From NCBI GenBank assembly GCA_942492115.1, contig CALODL010000015.1, positions 372,001-436,000 on the forward strand: a stretch of DNA of 64,000 nt. Direction: 5' to 3'. This document shows positions 1-8,860 of the stretch, piece after piece. How positions within the stretch are numbered: position 1 is the stretch's first letter; each line of letters begins with the position of its first letter. Made by a program: the position numbers and the translations under genes. The stretch is from CALODL01 sp942492115 (GTDB lineage: Bacteria > Planctomycetota > Phycisphaerae > UBA1845 > CAIVHJ01). A model generated the notes under the pieces. It had not been told where the DNA came from. It searched no databases and saw only the letters and a program-made list of their open reading frames with translations.

Positions 1-160
1 ACACCTCCACATGGGACCAATCCCGTTACCCACCATAATATCCACGGGCGCAGCGTGGGACCTATAAGCGCATGAACTGCTGCAAGTTCGGATATTGGCG
101 TACCGAAATACTATGGTATGTGCTACGCCGCCTATTTTTGTTTCGAGGAGCGCCTCAAAA
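1..160. other. Left-edge upstream region, no gene seen
   Basis: No coding sequence is supported here. The stretch leads into the lipoprotein gene starting at 161. A GAGGAG ribosome-binding site lies at 145-150, which decides that start. An upstream in-frame extension to 95 has no comparable site and would add a non-signal-peptide leader. Confidence 0.5.
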
Positions 161-1573
161 ATGAACACTCGTCACTATGCACTGCTGGGCGTCACGGTTG
201 TTGCCGGGTTGAGTTTTCTCGCACCAGCATGTTCACGCAACAGCCAGGGCACTGGCACTCTGAAAGTCCTGGTCACCGACAAGCCCTTCCCCTTCGAGTT
301 CATCAAGGAAGCGAACATCACCGTGACGCGCGTCGAAGTCCGGCGGGATGGCGCTGCTCCACAGTGCACGTCTACGGCAGATTGTGCCGACGACGACCCC
401 TGTACCGACGACGCATGCAGTAATGGAGTGTGCCTCCACGAGCCCAAGGACTGTGGCGACGACGACCCCTGTACGGAGGACGTGTGCACGGCTGCGACCG
501 GAGAGTGCGCCAACACGCCCGTGGAGTGCCCGGACGGCCAGGGCTGCAATGCCTTGGGCACCTGTGCCGCGACCTGCGCTGATGCCTCGACCTGCGATGA
601 CGGCGATGCCTGCACGACCGATAGCTGTATGGCTGAACTGTGCGTGAACGAGGACATGGATTGCGCTGACAACGACGCGTGCACCGTGGATGGTTGCTCG
701 GATGGCATGTGTACGCACGACGCCGTGACGTGCCCCGAGGGGCAGGCGTGCCTCGACGGCGATTGTATCATGACCTGTACGACCGCGGACGACTGCACCG
801 ACGACATCGACTGCACCGCAGACCTGTGCATCGAGGGATTCTGTGAGTTCGACGACGACGGGTGCGACGACGACAGTGACAGCGATAGCGATAGCGATAG
901 CGCTGGTGACGGCGCTGGCGCGGGTAGCCCGTGGATCGTCATTTTCGAAGGCGAAAAGCAGTTCAACCTGCTGGACCTGCAGAACGGCCGGACCGACCTC
1001 CTGGCCGACGCGACCATCCCCGCCGGAACCTACACCCAGATGAGGCTCATCGTCACCCGGGGCCAGGTCATACTCGATGACGAGGACATGACCGAGTTCG
1101 TGCTGACGGTGCCGAGCGGCTCCCAAACGGGCATCAAGCTGCACTTCACATTCACTGTCGATTCCGATGAGGAGACAACGCTGTTACTGGATGTGGACGT
1201 CAGCCGGGCATTTCTGCCAGTGCCAGGCGGCCGCATCGAGGATCCGAGTACGATCCGGGAATTCAAGTTCAAACCGTCCGTCGCCATGAAGCTGATCGAT
1301 ATCGTCGATGCAGGCTCGATCGCCGGGACGGTCACCGATGGTGACGGTGAGCCGGTCGTGGACGCCGCGGTCACGGTCTATCGCGATGGCGAAGACATCA
1401 CCTCAACGGCGACTGCAGCAGACGGGACCTATCTGGTTGGAGGCCTGGCGGCGGGAACGTACACCGTCGAGGTTTCGGCCATGGGCTTCGAGGATGCCCA
1501 GGCGGACGCCAGTGTCAGCGCAGGCTCGACGACCTCGGATGTCGACTTTACGCTGAATACAATGGCCGAATGA
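161..1573 (+). CDS. DUF4382 lipoprotein with inserted Cys-rich repeats and C-terminal carboxypeptidase-regulatory-like domain
   Basis: Predicted lipoprotein of 470 residues. The signal peptide ends in the lipobox LAPAC, and GAGGAG sits 10 bases before ATG 161. The mature start GTLKVLVTDKPF and the later block with NLLDLQNGRTDLLA and PAGTYTQMRLIV match the two halves of a DUF4382 domain. They are separated by about 170 residues of Cys-rich repeats (pattern CxxDDDPCTxDxC) ending in an acidic Asp-Ser run encoded near 873-902. The C-terminal 85 residues (from GSIAGTVTDGDGEPV) look like a carboxypeptidase regulatory-like beta-sandwich. Its role is unknown, but it is likely surface-exposed and calcium- or disulphide-stabilised. 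It converges on the pseudopilin gene with a 13-bp gap. The domain calls are by motif recall, without a profile search. Confidence 0.8.
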   Translation: MNTRHYALLGVTVVAGLSFLAPACSRNSQGTGTLKVLVTDKPFPFEFIKEANITVTRVEVRRDGAAPQCTSTADCADDDPCTDDACSNGVCLHEPKDCGDDDPCTEDVCTAATGECANTPVECPDGQGCNALGTCAATCADASTCDDGDACTTDSCMAELCVNEDMDCADNDACTVDGCSDGMCTHDAVTCPEGQACLDGDCIMTCTTADDCTDDIDCTADLCIEGFCEFDDDGCDDDSDSDSDSDSAGDGAGAGSPWIVIFEGEKQFNLLDLQNGRTDLLADATIPAGTYTQMRLIVTRGQVILDDEDMTEFVLTVPSGSQTGIKLHFTFTVDSDEETTLLLDVDVSRAFLPVPGGRIEDPSTIREFKFKPSVAMKLIDIVDAGSIAGTVTDGDGEPVVDAAVTVYRDGEDITSTATAADGTYLVGGLAAGTYTVEVSAMGFEDAQADASVSAGSTTSDVDFTLNTMAE

Positions 1574-1586
1574 AGCCGCGACGCGC

Positions 1587-2522
1587 TCAGGGCGTGGCGG
1601 TCCACGCCACGTCCTGACTGCGTCCGCTCCACATGTTGTTGCGGCCCTCCAACGTCACGACGCCATCGGCCCTGATGTCGTAGCCGAGCCCCTCGAGCGT
1701 CTGCAGGTCACAGCGCCCATCCAGCCACAGGATCGCCCCGCGTCCGTCGTGCCGCGGATGAACGGCCGTACGTGCCTGATGTGCGTCATCGAACTCGGCC
1801 ATCTCACCATTCAGTGGGTCAACCCTCGGAGGATCGAGGTTGAACCCCTCGTTCCCCAGACGCTCGGGATCGCGGGCGTTGTCGTCGTAGTCCGCCCGCG
1901 CGATTGTGGGCCATGAGGCCGCCGTCCCCATCGAATCACCGATCGCCACGGTGTTCGCCGGGAACTGGATTTCGGATGTACGCACGGCCCAATTCTTGTA
2001 CCGCCCCTGCTCGTTCAGCCGCGCGTTTCCCAGGAATTGATAGTTCCAGCCGTAGCTTCCGTTCCGCTCGTCAGCCCAGTCCGCGACCTCCGGACAGATG
2101 AACATGCGATTTGAATAATTCTGTCGATCGCCGTCCTCGCCGAAGCGATCCCGCGTGGTCTTGCATGCCTGCGGATCCGCGAAAGCCGGCAGCCCGACGG
2201 CCTCACCGAGGACCGCCAGGAAAGTCGGACGATACTTATCACGTCCGCCGACGACGCCATAGGCATTGCAGTCGTCGATCTTCGGCAAACGGCCGGGCAC
2301 CATCTGGTCATTATTCTGCCCTGCGTAGATGTAGATCCCCTGCCCCAAGCCGTGCAGGTTGGCGGAACATGCAGTTCCCCGGGCCTGTTGGCGCACAGCG
2401 GACAGCGACGGCACCAGAATCCCGACGAGCACGCCGATGATGGCAATGACCACGAGCAGTTCGACCAGGGTGAACCCAGGGCGGTGTGCGCGTGCCGTGC
2501 GAGTAGGATGAAGTTCGTTCAT
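1587..2522 (-). CDS. Pseudopilin-like protein with N-terminal prepilin methylation motif
   Basis: The 311-residue product starts MNELHPTRTARAHRPG followed by FTLVELLVVIAIIGVLVGIL, the classic class III (type IV prepilin/type II pseudopilin) signal. The cleavage site is the G-F junction and the hydrophobic helix follows at once. The remainder (ACSANLHGLGQGIYIYAGQNN..., C-terminal WLDGR...) resembles the large planctomycete family of prepilin-like secreted proteins with C-terminal H-X9-DG-type motifs: HPRHDGRGAILWLDG fits that signature. I chose the ATG at 2522 over an upstream alternative start at 2555 because only a short leader normally precedes FTLVEL. The protein is exported by a type II/type IV pilus-like machine not encoded here. 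Its exact function is unknown. Confidence 0.85.
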   Translation of the reverse strand: MNELHPTRTARAHRPGFTLVELLVVIAIIGVLVGILVPSLSAVRQQARGTACSANLHGLGQGIYIYAGQNNDQMVPGRLPKIDDCNAYGVVGGRDKYRPTFLAVLGEAVGLPAFADPQACKTTRDRFGEDGDRQNYSNRMFICPEVADWADERNGSYGWNYQFLGNARLNEQGRYKNWAVRTSEIQFPANTVAIGDSMGTAASWPTIARADYDDNARDPERLGNEGFNLDPPRVDPLNGEMAEFDDAHQARTAVHPRHDGRGAILWLDGRCDLQTLEGLGYDIRADGVVTLEGRNNMWSGRSQDVAWTATP

Positions 2523-3057
2523 GAAGACAGTCGTCCGCAAGGCCTGGCGGGGCACGTACCAGTATAGGCCCCTACCCGACGGCTGTCACAGCCTCGGCGC
2601 TAGACCGAGAATATGGCCCGTGCGGCCAGCGAAAACCGGTTGCTGCGCCCGCCTGATTTCCGGCGCTGCCCTGCTGTGCGCCACGTTCGTGGCCATTTAT
2701 CACGCACTTGGACACCTCCCCACCCAGAACTCGACCACAGATTCTGCTGAGGAGGCGATTTTTTTGTTTTGATCTTGCATCGCTCAAAAGTCGTGGCATA
2801 CTTGCGAGGCCTTGGTGCGAAGCCGAGGTTTGTATTGGAGTGATGCATGTTGATTCATACAACGCGACCTGCTTACGAAACCCTGCCCCAGTCCGCCTTC
2901 GGACACTGAATTCTTCAGTTTCTCGACCGGCCGACCGGCCGGGTATGACCTGAGTCAGATGTTCAGCGTGTTCCGGTGTGGTCTGCGCGGTTTGCGCGCT
3001 CGACCTGCAACGGCTATGCCTGCGGGCCGATTGTGCGCCTGCTGTTTGGGTGCCATG
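2523..3057. other. Gene-free stretch of about 535 bp
   Basis: Open frames here have no recognisable domain, no convincing ribosome-binding site and compositions typical of shadows. A G/C-rich self-complementary run (gaccggccgaccggcc) lies near 2928. It may contain the promoter of the truncated gene at 3058, but no clear -35/-10 pair was found. Confidence 0.4.
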
Positions 3058-3723
3058 ATGACTACCACCCTCAAAACCAGTTTCGACCGCATTGGCGCGC
3101 GCCTGGCGGTCACGCCGTGGCACGGAACGCACACGGTCGTGCGCTCACGTTACCGCGGTGTGGTCGTCGACGTCCTCGAGGATGGCGACGGTTCGTACTA
3201 CACCGTGGGGTTCGACCCATCGTTCGTGTGGCTGGACGTTCTCGATGTCAGACCCGCACGGCGCCACTTGTTGCTCGCGGCGCGAAACCTCGACGGCTCG
3301 AGCTCTCATGGCGTGCTCTGCGGACACGATGTCCAGAGATGGTATGTCGCAGCAGTCGGCCCATGCACGGCGACCACTACGATCGATGAAGTCCTAGAAC
3401 GGTCTCAACGCTTGACACGAACACGGCGGCCTGGTGCGGTTGCGTACGCTGATCGTCACCAGGTCGCCGCAGACGACCAGCCCTCCGGGCTCGGTGATCG
3501 CCAGCAGAGTCTTGAACACCACCCGCGGTTCGACCCCCAGGGCTGCAGCGGCCTCGAGACCGTACGATGCGGTGTTCGGATCGTGGGTGTACTCGTGCAC
3601 GACATGCTCGATGCGCGCCTTCTTGAGAATGTTGAGCGCAGGTGTCATGGGTGCATCGTCACGGTCTTCGAGAACGGCCCTTGGCCCTGTCGAAGCAGCA
3701 CGCTATCTTACATCAGAACCTGA
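3058..3723 (+). pseudogene. Truncated planctomycete-type hypothetical gene, 3' end replaced
   Basis: The first ~119 codons (from MTTTLKTSFDRIGARL) look like a real protein. The segment with VLDVRPARRHLLLAAR, VLCGHD and RWYVAAV resembles an uncharacterised planctomycete family that I recall as having DRHLLL and LCGHDERHWFVAAV motifs. I know of no function. After about position 3415 the resemblance stops. The frame then reads antisense through the ybaK remnant until a stop at 3721-3723, which overlaps the first ATG of the dehydratase gene by one base. I infer that the natural 3' end was lost in the deletion that also truncated ybaK. The protein could still be expressed as a chimera. Confidence 0.5.
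3470..3648 (-). pseudogene. ybaK: ybaK/ebsC-like aminoacyl-tRNA deacylase remnant
   Basis: The first 59 residues (MTPALNILKKARIEH, then HEYTHDP, then SYGLEAAAALGVEP and VFKTLLAI) match the N-terminus of the YbaK Cys-tRNA(Pro) deacylase family closely. In intact members (about 155 residues) this part is followed by the VVPVxxxLDLK segment and the rest of the fold. Here similarity ends near position 3470, and the open frame runs into unrelated sequence until 3394. The start codon at 3648 is intact. About two thirds of the gene is missing, so catalytic function is not expected. It is convergent with the truncated gene at 3058, and both lost their 3' ends at the same spot. Confidence 0.75.
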
Positions 3724-4694
3724 TGATGAATCACGCCACTGATCTCGACGCTATCCGCGAAGCGGCCACGCGTATCGCGCCGCACGCCCACCGCACCCCG
3801 GTGATCACGTGCCGGGCACTGGATACCCGTGCCGACCGACAATTGTTCTTCAAGTGCGAAAATCTCCAGAAGGTCGGGGCATTCAAATTTCGAGGGGCGT
3901 GTAATGCGGTGTTCAGCCTCGATGCCAACGCGGCCGCGCGCGGAGTGGTGACGCACAGCTCCGGCAACCACGCGCAGGCCGTTGCACTGGCGGCCGCCCT
4001 GCGCGGCGTTTCTGCGCACGTGGTCATGCCCGAGGATTCGACGACGATCAAGCGTCAGGCCACCCGGGACTACGGGGCCCGGATCTATGCGTGCGCCTCC
4101 ACGCTCGAAGCCCGCGAGACAGGGGCCGAGGCCGTCATCCGCGATACGGGTGCAACGATGATTCCGCCCTACGACCATCCACATATCATCGCCGGCCAGG
4201 GCACGGCAGCGCTTGAATTACTCGAGGAGGTTCCCGAACTCGATGTCGTCGTCGCCCCGATCGGAGGTGGCGGGCTGATGGCGGGTACCTGCCTGGCCGT
4301 TCGTGGAATCGCGCCGCGTGTCCGGCTCATCGGCGCCGAACCGGCGGGCGCAGATGACGCGGCCCGGTCATTGGCCGCCGGTCGCCTGATTCCCCAGACG
4401 GACCCGCGAACCATGGCAGATGGTCTGCGTACGAGCCTTGGAAACCTGACCTGGCCGATCCTCCGGGATCATCTCGCAGCAATCATCACAATTGATGAGG
4501 ACACGATCGCGGCCACGATGCGGATGTTCTGGGAGCGCACGAAACTGATCATCGAGCCCAGTGCGGCGGTCGCAGTCGCAAGTGTACTGCACGAGCGGTT
4601 CGATCCCGAGGGCAGCGCTCGGCGCGTGGGCATCATACTGTCTGGAGGCAATCTCGACCTCGAGACCCTGCCGTGGACTCGGGCCCGAACGTGA
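3723..4694 (+). CDS. PLP-dependent threonine/serine dehydratase or serine racemase
   Basis: A fold type II PLP enzyme of 323 residues. The PLP lysine lies in AFKFRGA (Lys55), SSGNHAQ follows, and the glycine-rich phosphate loop GGGGLMAG is present. This is the single-domain length of catabolic threonine dehydratase (TdcB-like) and serine racemase. It has no C-terminal ACT regulatory domain, so it is not a biosynthetic IlvA. The expected reaction is L-threonine or L-serine to 2-oxobutyrate/pyruvate plus ammonia, in the cytoplasm. Two adjacent ATGs (3723 and 3726) can start it. They overlap the stop of the preceding open frame, and no strong ribosome-binding site was seen. Substrate preference cannot be decided from sequence. 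Confidence 0.88.
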   Translation: MMNHATDLDAIREAATRIAPHAHRTPVITCRALDTRADRQLFFKCENLQKVGAFKFRGACNAVFSLDANAAARGVVTHSSGNHAQAVALAAALRGVSAHVVMPEDSTTIKRQATRDYGARIYACASTLEARETGAEAVIRDTGATMIPPYDHPHIIAGQGTAALELLEEVPELDVVVAPIGGGGLMAGTCLAVRGIAPRVRLIGAEPAGADDAARSLAAGRLIPQTDPRTMADGLRTSLGNLTWPILRDHLAAIITIDEDTIAATMRMFWERTKLIIEPSAAVAVASVLHERFDPEGSARRVGIILSGGNLDLETLPWTRART

Positions 4695-4744
4695 TCACGG
4701 GCCATGGGCCAGGCAGCGGACCACAATGCGGTCTCTCCGGAGCG

Positions 4745-6643
4745 CTAAGGAATCAGGGACACGATCTTGGAACGGACCTCATCAACGGTCAGGTTACCGA
4801 GATGGCCGCCCACCGGATGCAGCTTGACGTGTGTGTCGCCGAGCACGTCGGTCAGCCACACGACGTCCTGCTCGGTCATCAGGATCTCATCGCTATTGGT
4901 AAACACCCGGATCTTGTCATTGGACCGCAGGGACTGCTCAATGGAATGCAGATCGGCCATCGAGAACATGTCATCAGCGCTATCGACTGCACGATCGTAC
5001 GCCTGGAAGTACGGCAGAACGAACGCATAGAAATACTCGATGTACGAAAACTCTAGAATCTCACGCGTGGCCGGAGCCCGGCGATCGAGATCCAACTCGC
5101 AACCGATCACGCCCATGTCGTGGCGCAGCTGACTGGCCCAGATGACATCGTGCAACGCCAGGCGAAAACTCATACCGATGAGAAACTCGGCCTCCTCCGC
5201 GCTGAATACGGGGCGTTCAGTAGCGCGTTTTCCCCCCAACCCACCCTTCATGGCTTTCTGAATCGTCAATGCCACCCGCTCGTTCCGCTCGGCCTCAGGA
5301 TAGGCCAGCGGCCGGTTGTACATCGCATCGAGCTGATCGGCGGCATGGCGGAGACGCACGGGCGGATTAATGGCCACGTAGCGGTCAAAGCTGACCAGCC
5401 CGGGGTCGCTATCCTCGGCTGCGGCGATGAACAGGGCATGGAACGCACCGAGTGATGCCCCCAGCAGAATACGGCGGGTGCTGTGGCCGGAGTAATTCAG
5501 CTCGATGTCGCGATCCACGGCTGTCAGAGCTGCGTGAACGTCCGCCGCGTCGGCTGGTGGAAACCCGGGAACAGGCACGGTGGCCGCCGTGTTGATGAAA
5601 TCGAAGTTCATCGAACTACTGATGGCAACCACGTTGTAGCCCTCGCCATGCACCATCTCGGCCAGAGCGATCACGCCGCTGGATTGTCGATGGCTTCCCA
5701 GTCCGGGAACGATGAAGACAGTCGGCGACGGGTCCTCCTGCAACCACAATTCGTAACCCAGCTGTTCGCCGGTTCGATCCAAGTCGACAAGGCGAGTCTT
5801 CCGCTGATATGGGAACCACGGATCACGCGTCGCCAGCTGAGCATACGATAGGGTCTCGGCGGCCGCCGACGGGCTGTCATCGTAAGTGAAAGTACTGTCG
5901 ATGATCTCGCGACCCGTGAGCCACAACTGCCGCGCAGGCGTATAGGCATCGAAACTCGTCTCGATGTGTTGTTTGACATCGTCGACCGACTCGCTGCCGA
6001 CAATGAACGACTTGATCGGGCTGGCCGGAAAGAAATAGGTCGCTGGATCCAGAAAGATATCGCCGATGAACCCCATACCGTCGCGAACCGTGCTGGGGCC
6101 CCCGAGCGGCAGCACCAGATAGGTACTCTGATTCCAACCCCATGTATTGAACGTCGTCCCCGTATCGGTATCGGTCGGCCGAATGTTCCACCACGCCATG
6201 GCTGGATCGAACAACCCCAGCACGCCGACGGTCGTGTTGATCAGAAAGCGGCGTGTCTCGTCCCACGACTCGGCGTACTGACCCTGGAGAAGAGTATTGA
6301 GCCCACGACGTGGATACTCGATGTTGTCCGCCGCCATGACCAGGTGCGTGCGCGCCGACTGGGGCACGAGGTAACGCCAACCCGTACTCAAAGGGTCGAT
6401 GAGCCAGGCCAGCACGACGTAATTGAACGCGTCAAACACACGGTTCAGCGGTTCGAGCGGATCGTCAGCAACAGGTAATTCGTATTCTGTTTGGCGAAAA
6501 TGCACTGCGCCAGGGCCGTCATAGGTCGACCAGTCACGTGGAGTTTGTGGCCTGGAACACGCCGGAGCTACTGCAACGACGAGCGTCAGCATAGAGCGCA
6601 TCCACCGGCTCAACCGGGCGTCGGAACAAGCTGTGTGGTTCAT
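4745..6643 (-). CDS. mlaA: MlaA (VacJ)-family lipoprotein fused to an alpha/beta hydrolase
   Basis: A 632-residue lipoprotein (lipobox VAPAC, Cys29). Residues ~58-250 are a clear MlaA/VacJ domain: DPLEPLNRVFDAFNY, LVPQSART, LNTLLQGQ, FLINTTVGVLGLFDPA, and later LPLGGPSTVRDG. In E. coli, MlaA removes misplaced phospholipids from the outer leaflet and passes them to the Mla pathway. From ~300 onward there is an alpha/beta-hydrolase domain: oxyanion region FIVPGLGSHR, nucleophile elbow GASLGA (Ser397), a candidate acid in TNSDE and a candidate histidine in GGHLG. E. coli MlaA (about 250 residues) has no hydrolase part. The fusion suggests lipid extraction coupled to hydrolysis, which is inference. 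It is probably co-transcribed with the three minus-strand genes upstream. Confidence 0.85.
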   Translation of the reverse strand: MNHTACSDARLSRWMRSMLTLVVAVAPACSRPQTPRDWSTYDGPGAVHFRQTEYELPVADDPLEPLNRVFDAFNYVVLAWLIDPLSTGWRYLVPQSARTHLVMAADNIEYPRRGLNTLLQGQYAESWDETRRFLINTTVGVLGLFDPAMAWWNIRPTDTDTGTTFNTWGWNQSTYLVLPLGGPSTVRDGMGFIGDIFLDPATYFFPASPIKSFIVGSESVDDVKQHIETSFDAYTPARQLWLTGREIIDSTFTYDDSPSAAAETLSYAQLATRDPWFPYQRKTRLVDLDRTGEQLGYELWLQEDPSPTVFIVPGLGSHRQSSGVIALAEMVHGEGYNVVAISSSMNFDFINTAATVPVPGFPPADAADVHAALTAVDRDIELNYSGHSTRRILLGASLGAFHALFIAAAEDSDPGLVSFDRYVAINPPVRLRHAADQLDAMYNRPLAYPEAERNERVALTIQKAMKGGLGGKRATERPVFSAEEAEFLIGMSFRLALHDVIWASQLRHDMGVIGCELDLDRRAPATREILEFSYIEYFYAFVLPYFQAYDRAVDSADDMFSMADLHSIEQSLRSNDKIRVFTNSDEILMTEQDVVWLTDVLGDTHVKLHPVGGHLGNLTVDEVRSKIVSLIP

Positions 6644-6740
6644 GGGATGCGTATCATAACTTCTGTCCCCAAGATAGGCCACCAGTCGCGCCCGATCTCG
6701 AACTCGACCACGAGCGCCACCGCGCCGCGCCCTGCGACGA

Positions 6741-6980
6741 TCAAATGACCGTTGCGCGACGGTCACCATCAGGTGTCACGATCACGAAGCCGCGCCCGTC
6801 GTCCTCTACGATCTGGCAGCCGTCCTCCGAGAGATACTCCGTCGGACCCTCCAAGCGCGTGTCGCCGTCCGCGCCGGTCACGATGACGTAGTCAATATAC
6901 TTCCTGACGACCACCTCCTCACCGTTATCCGCGCAGCGGACGGTGAATGTCTTGACAAGCCTGCGTTCGCGTGCTGCCAT
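6741..6980 (-). CDS. Small conserved-looking protein of unknown function
   Basis: A 79-residue acidic protein with no signal peptide or membrane segment. ATG 6980 has an AGGGGCGG-like ribosome-binding site just upstream, and its stop is 97 bp before the MlaA-hydrolase start. The pattern of short alternating strands (KTFTVRCADNGEEVV, YVIVTGADGDT, FVIVTPDGD) suggests a small beta-rich domain. It lies 9 bp after the methyltransferase in the same direction, so it is probably part of that operon. I do not recognise the family. Confidence 0.55.
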   Translation of the reverse strand: MAARERRLVKTFTVRCADNGEEVVVRKYIDYVIVTGADGDTRLEGPTEYLSEDGCQIVEDDGRGFVIVTPDGDRRATVI

Positions 6981-6989
6981 GACCGCCCC

Positions 6990-7682
6990 TCAGCGCCCCA
7001 CCTCACCGACCGTCGCCAACAGCGGCGGCAGAAAATTGAACTTGAATTGTCGAATATCGGCGAAACCGGCTTCTTTGAACAACCTCCTGAACTGCTTGCC
7101 CGACGCGTGATGGACGTTCTTTTCGATCGCGGCAACGCCCACGTCGAAAATCAATCGCCCAACGAGCACGTCCCGGAACCCATCGACGAGAACCAGCCGC
7201 CCCCCCGGACGTAGAACGCGAAACATCTCCCGCACTGCCGCCGCCTGGTTGGGATAATGATGAAACGAGTTCGCGCACGTCACGATGTCAAAGCTGGCTT
7301 CCTCAAATGGCATGTTCTCACTGTCGGCATTGACGAATTCAGCACGATGGCCATAGCCCAGCCGAGCGGCCTTGTCGTGGGCCACGGCACACATGTTCGG
7401 GGAGAAATCGACACCCACGGCACGCCCGGCCTGGTTGCTCTCGATGAGCATCTGGATGAAGGTCCCCGTACCCGTGCCGACATCGAGCACCTCGGCACAG
7501 CGTGCCCCGGATTCGGCGCGCCACCGGCTGACCTCCGCAAGCATCGCGCGATAGGACGGTCGGAACAGGAGGGTCTGCAAGATCGACCGATCATAGGACT
7601 CGGCCCAACGATCGAATTCATTCAAAGCCTGATGGTGGAAATCTGTCGTGCGCACGGCTGCTTCGTTTGTGTGCTTGACCAT
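6990..7682 (-). CDS. Class I SAM-dependent methyltransferase (UbiE-like)
   Basis: 230 residues. The SAM-binding motif I is VLDVGTGTGTF, followed by an acidic end of strand 2 (GVDFSPNM), motif II-like DSENMPFEEASFDIVTC and FRVLRPGGRLVLVDGF, the arrangement of the UbiE/Coq5-type Methyltransf_11 family. The substrate cannot be assigned. Neighbours are lipoproteins acting on lipids or esters, so a lipid or quinone-like small molecule is possible but speculative. It starts at ATG 7682 and is followed after 9 bp by the small protein gene. Confidence 0.85.
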   Translation of the reverse strand: MVKHTNEAAVRTTDFHHQALNEFDRWAESYDRSILQTLLFRPSYRAMLAEVSRWRAESGARCAEVLDVGTGTGTFIQMLIESNQAGRAVGVDFSPNMCAVAHDKAARLGYGHRAEFVNADSENMPFEEASFDIVTCANSFHHYPNQAAAVREMFRVLRPGGRLVLVDGFRDVLVGRLIFDVGVAAIEKNVHHASGKQFRRLFKEAGFADIRQFKFNFLPPLLATVGEVGR

Positions 7683-7735
7683 TGGTGCATCCTCTGACTC
7701 TAGTTGTGAAAAACGTCATTGCCGCATGCATGGGC

Positions 7736-8605
7736 CTACGAGTCGGGCGAGAACATCAACCCGAACGGTGTCATGCCCTGCGGCGCTCCGATCAGAACCT
7801 GATGGCGGGCCAGGGCAATCGACGGTGCCTGTGGGGCCACGCCGGCCAGCTTGCCGAAGAACGCGGCAGCCAGCTCAGGCGTCCTCTCGTGCCCCAGTTT
7901 CTTGATGTGGTACCAGCTCAAGTTGCTGTACCCGTGCGACTCGTACCATTGCACTGCCTGCTCGGATTCGCGTTTGCAAATCGCAAAATCGTTCTGCGTG
8001 TTGATGATCAATACCGGATGGTGTCGCGAATCGGCCGTCGCACTGGCATCAAGCACGGTCTTGGAAAAATTCGATTGCCGAACGCCTAGACAACTGAATC
8101 GTTGCGGATGGCGATTCAGCATGTAATGGGCCACGTAGCCTCCAGAAGAAAAGCTTGTGGCCAGCACGTGACGCGCGTCCGCTGACGTAGTCGCCTGCAC
8201 ATGGTCCAATACGGCCAGCATGGCCTCTTCATCTCGCTTGAATGCGGGATGCACCGTCCGCAACGGAAACTGCGACAACACACCCAACGACCGCACCTGT
8301 GGCGCCACGACGATGAAACCATAGCGATCGGCTTCGGCCTCCCACTCGCGAGCCTGTGCATGGGCCCCGTCGAATGGCACCATGCCATGAAAAGTCATGA
8401 CCAATGGCCACGATCGCGTAGCGCGCTCGGCTTCCGATGCGGCAAGGTACTCTTCGGGTAGGTAGCGCCAATAAGCTCGTCCCGTTTCTGGCTCGACGAT
8501 GCGTTCGAGCTGCCCGGTTCCACGCGGCTGTGGAACGGCACAACCGGCCATGGCCATGACCACCGCTCCCGCGGCCAACACGCCCATCAATCGCCATGTG
8601 TTCAT
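7736..8605 (-). CDS. Lipoprotein esterase of the alpha/beta-hydrolase (LpqC/PHB depolymerase-like) type
   Basis: A 289-residue lipoprotein from ATG 8605 (lipobox AMAGC, Cys22). A GTG at 8617 would add four residues and is less likely. The hydrolase core shows the oxyanion segment LVMTFHGMVPFDG, the nucleophile elbow TSFSSGG (Ser153) and a late His in KLGHERTPE. The acid is probably in NTQNDF. It resembles periplasmic polyester or feruloyl-type esterases, but the true substrate is unknown. It leads the minus-strand cluster esterase-methyltransferase-small protein-MlaA/hydrolase, with a 53-bp gap to the methyltransferase. Confidence 0.78.
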   Translation of the reverse strand: MNTWRLMGVLAAGAVVMAMAGCAVPQPRGTGQLERIVEPETGRAYWRYLPEEYLAASEAERATRSWPLVMTFHGMVPFDGAHAQAREWEAEADRYGFIVVAPQVRSLGVLSQFPLRTVHPAFKRDEEAMLAVLDHVQATTSADARHVLATSFSSGGYVAHYMLNRHPQRFSCLGVRQSNFSKTVLDASATADSRHHPVLIINTQNDFAICKRESEQAVQWYESHGYSNLSWYHIKKLGHERTPELAAAFFGKLAGVAPQAPSIALARHQVLIGAPQGMTPFGLMFSPDS

Positions 8606-8860
8606 GACTTCAGTCACTGCAAACCCCCATCACCCCGGTATCAACGAATCGCCCCGGCCACATGGCCGCGTCACAGACCAACGCGTCTCCCGTCGCCATG
8701 AGCCGCAGGAGAATCCGTGTTTGGCACAACGAGCAACAGATAGATTGCCAATGGTTTGCGCACGGCGGTGCCAGCTTTTTTGAATTCCGTAGGAGCCGGG
8801 TTACGATGTGCCGTCCGTTGAGCGTCCATCACCGAACGACACCATTCACAGGAGACTCTT

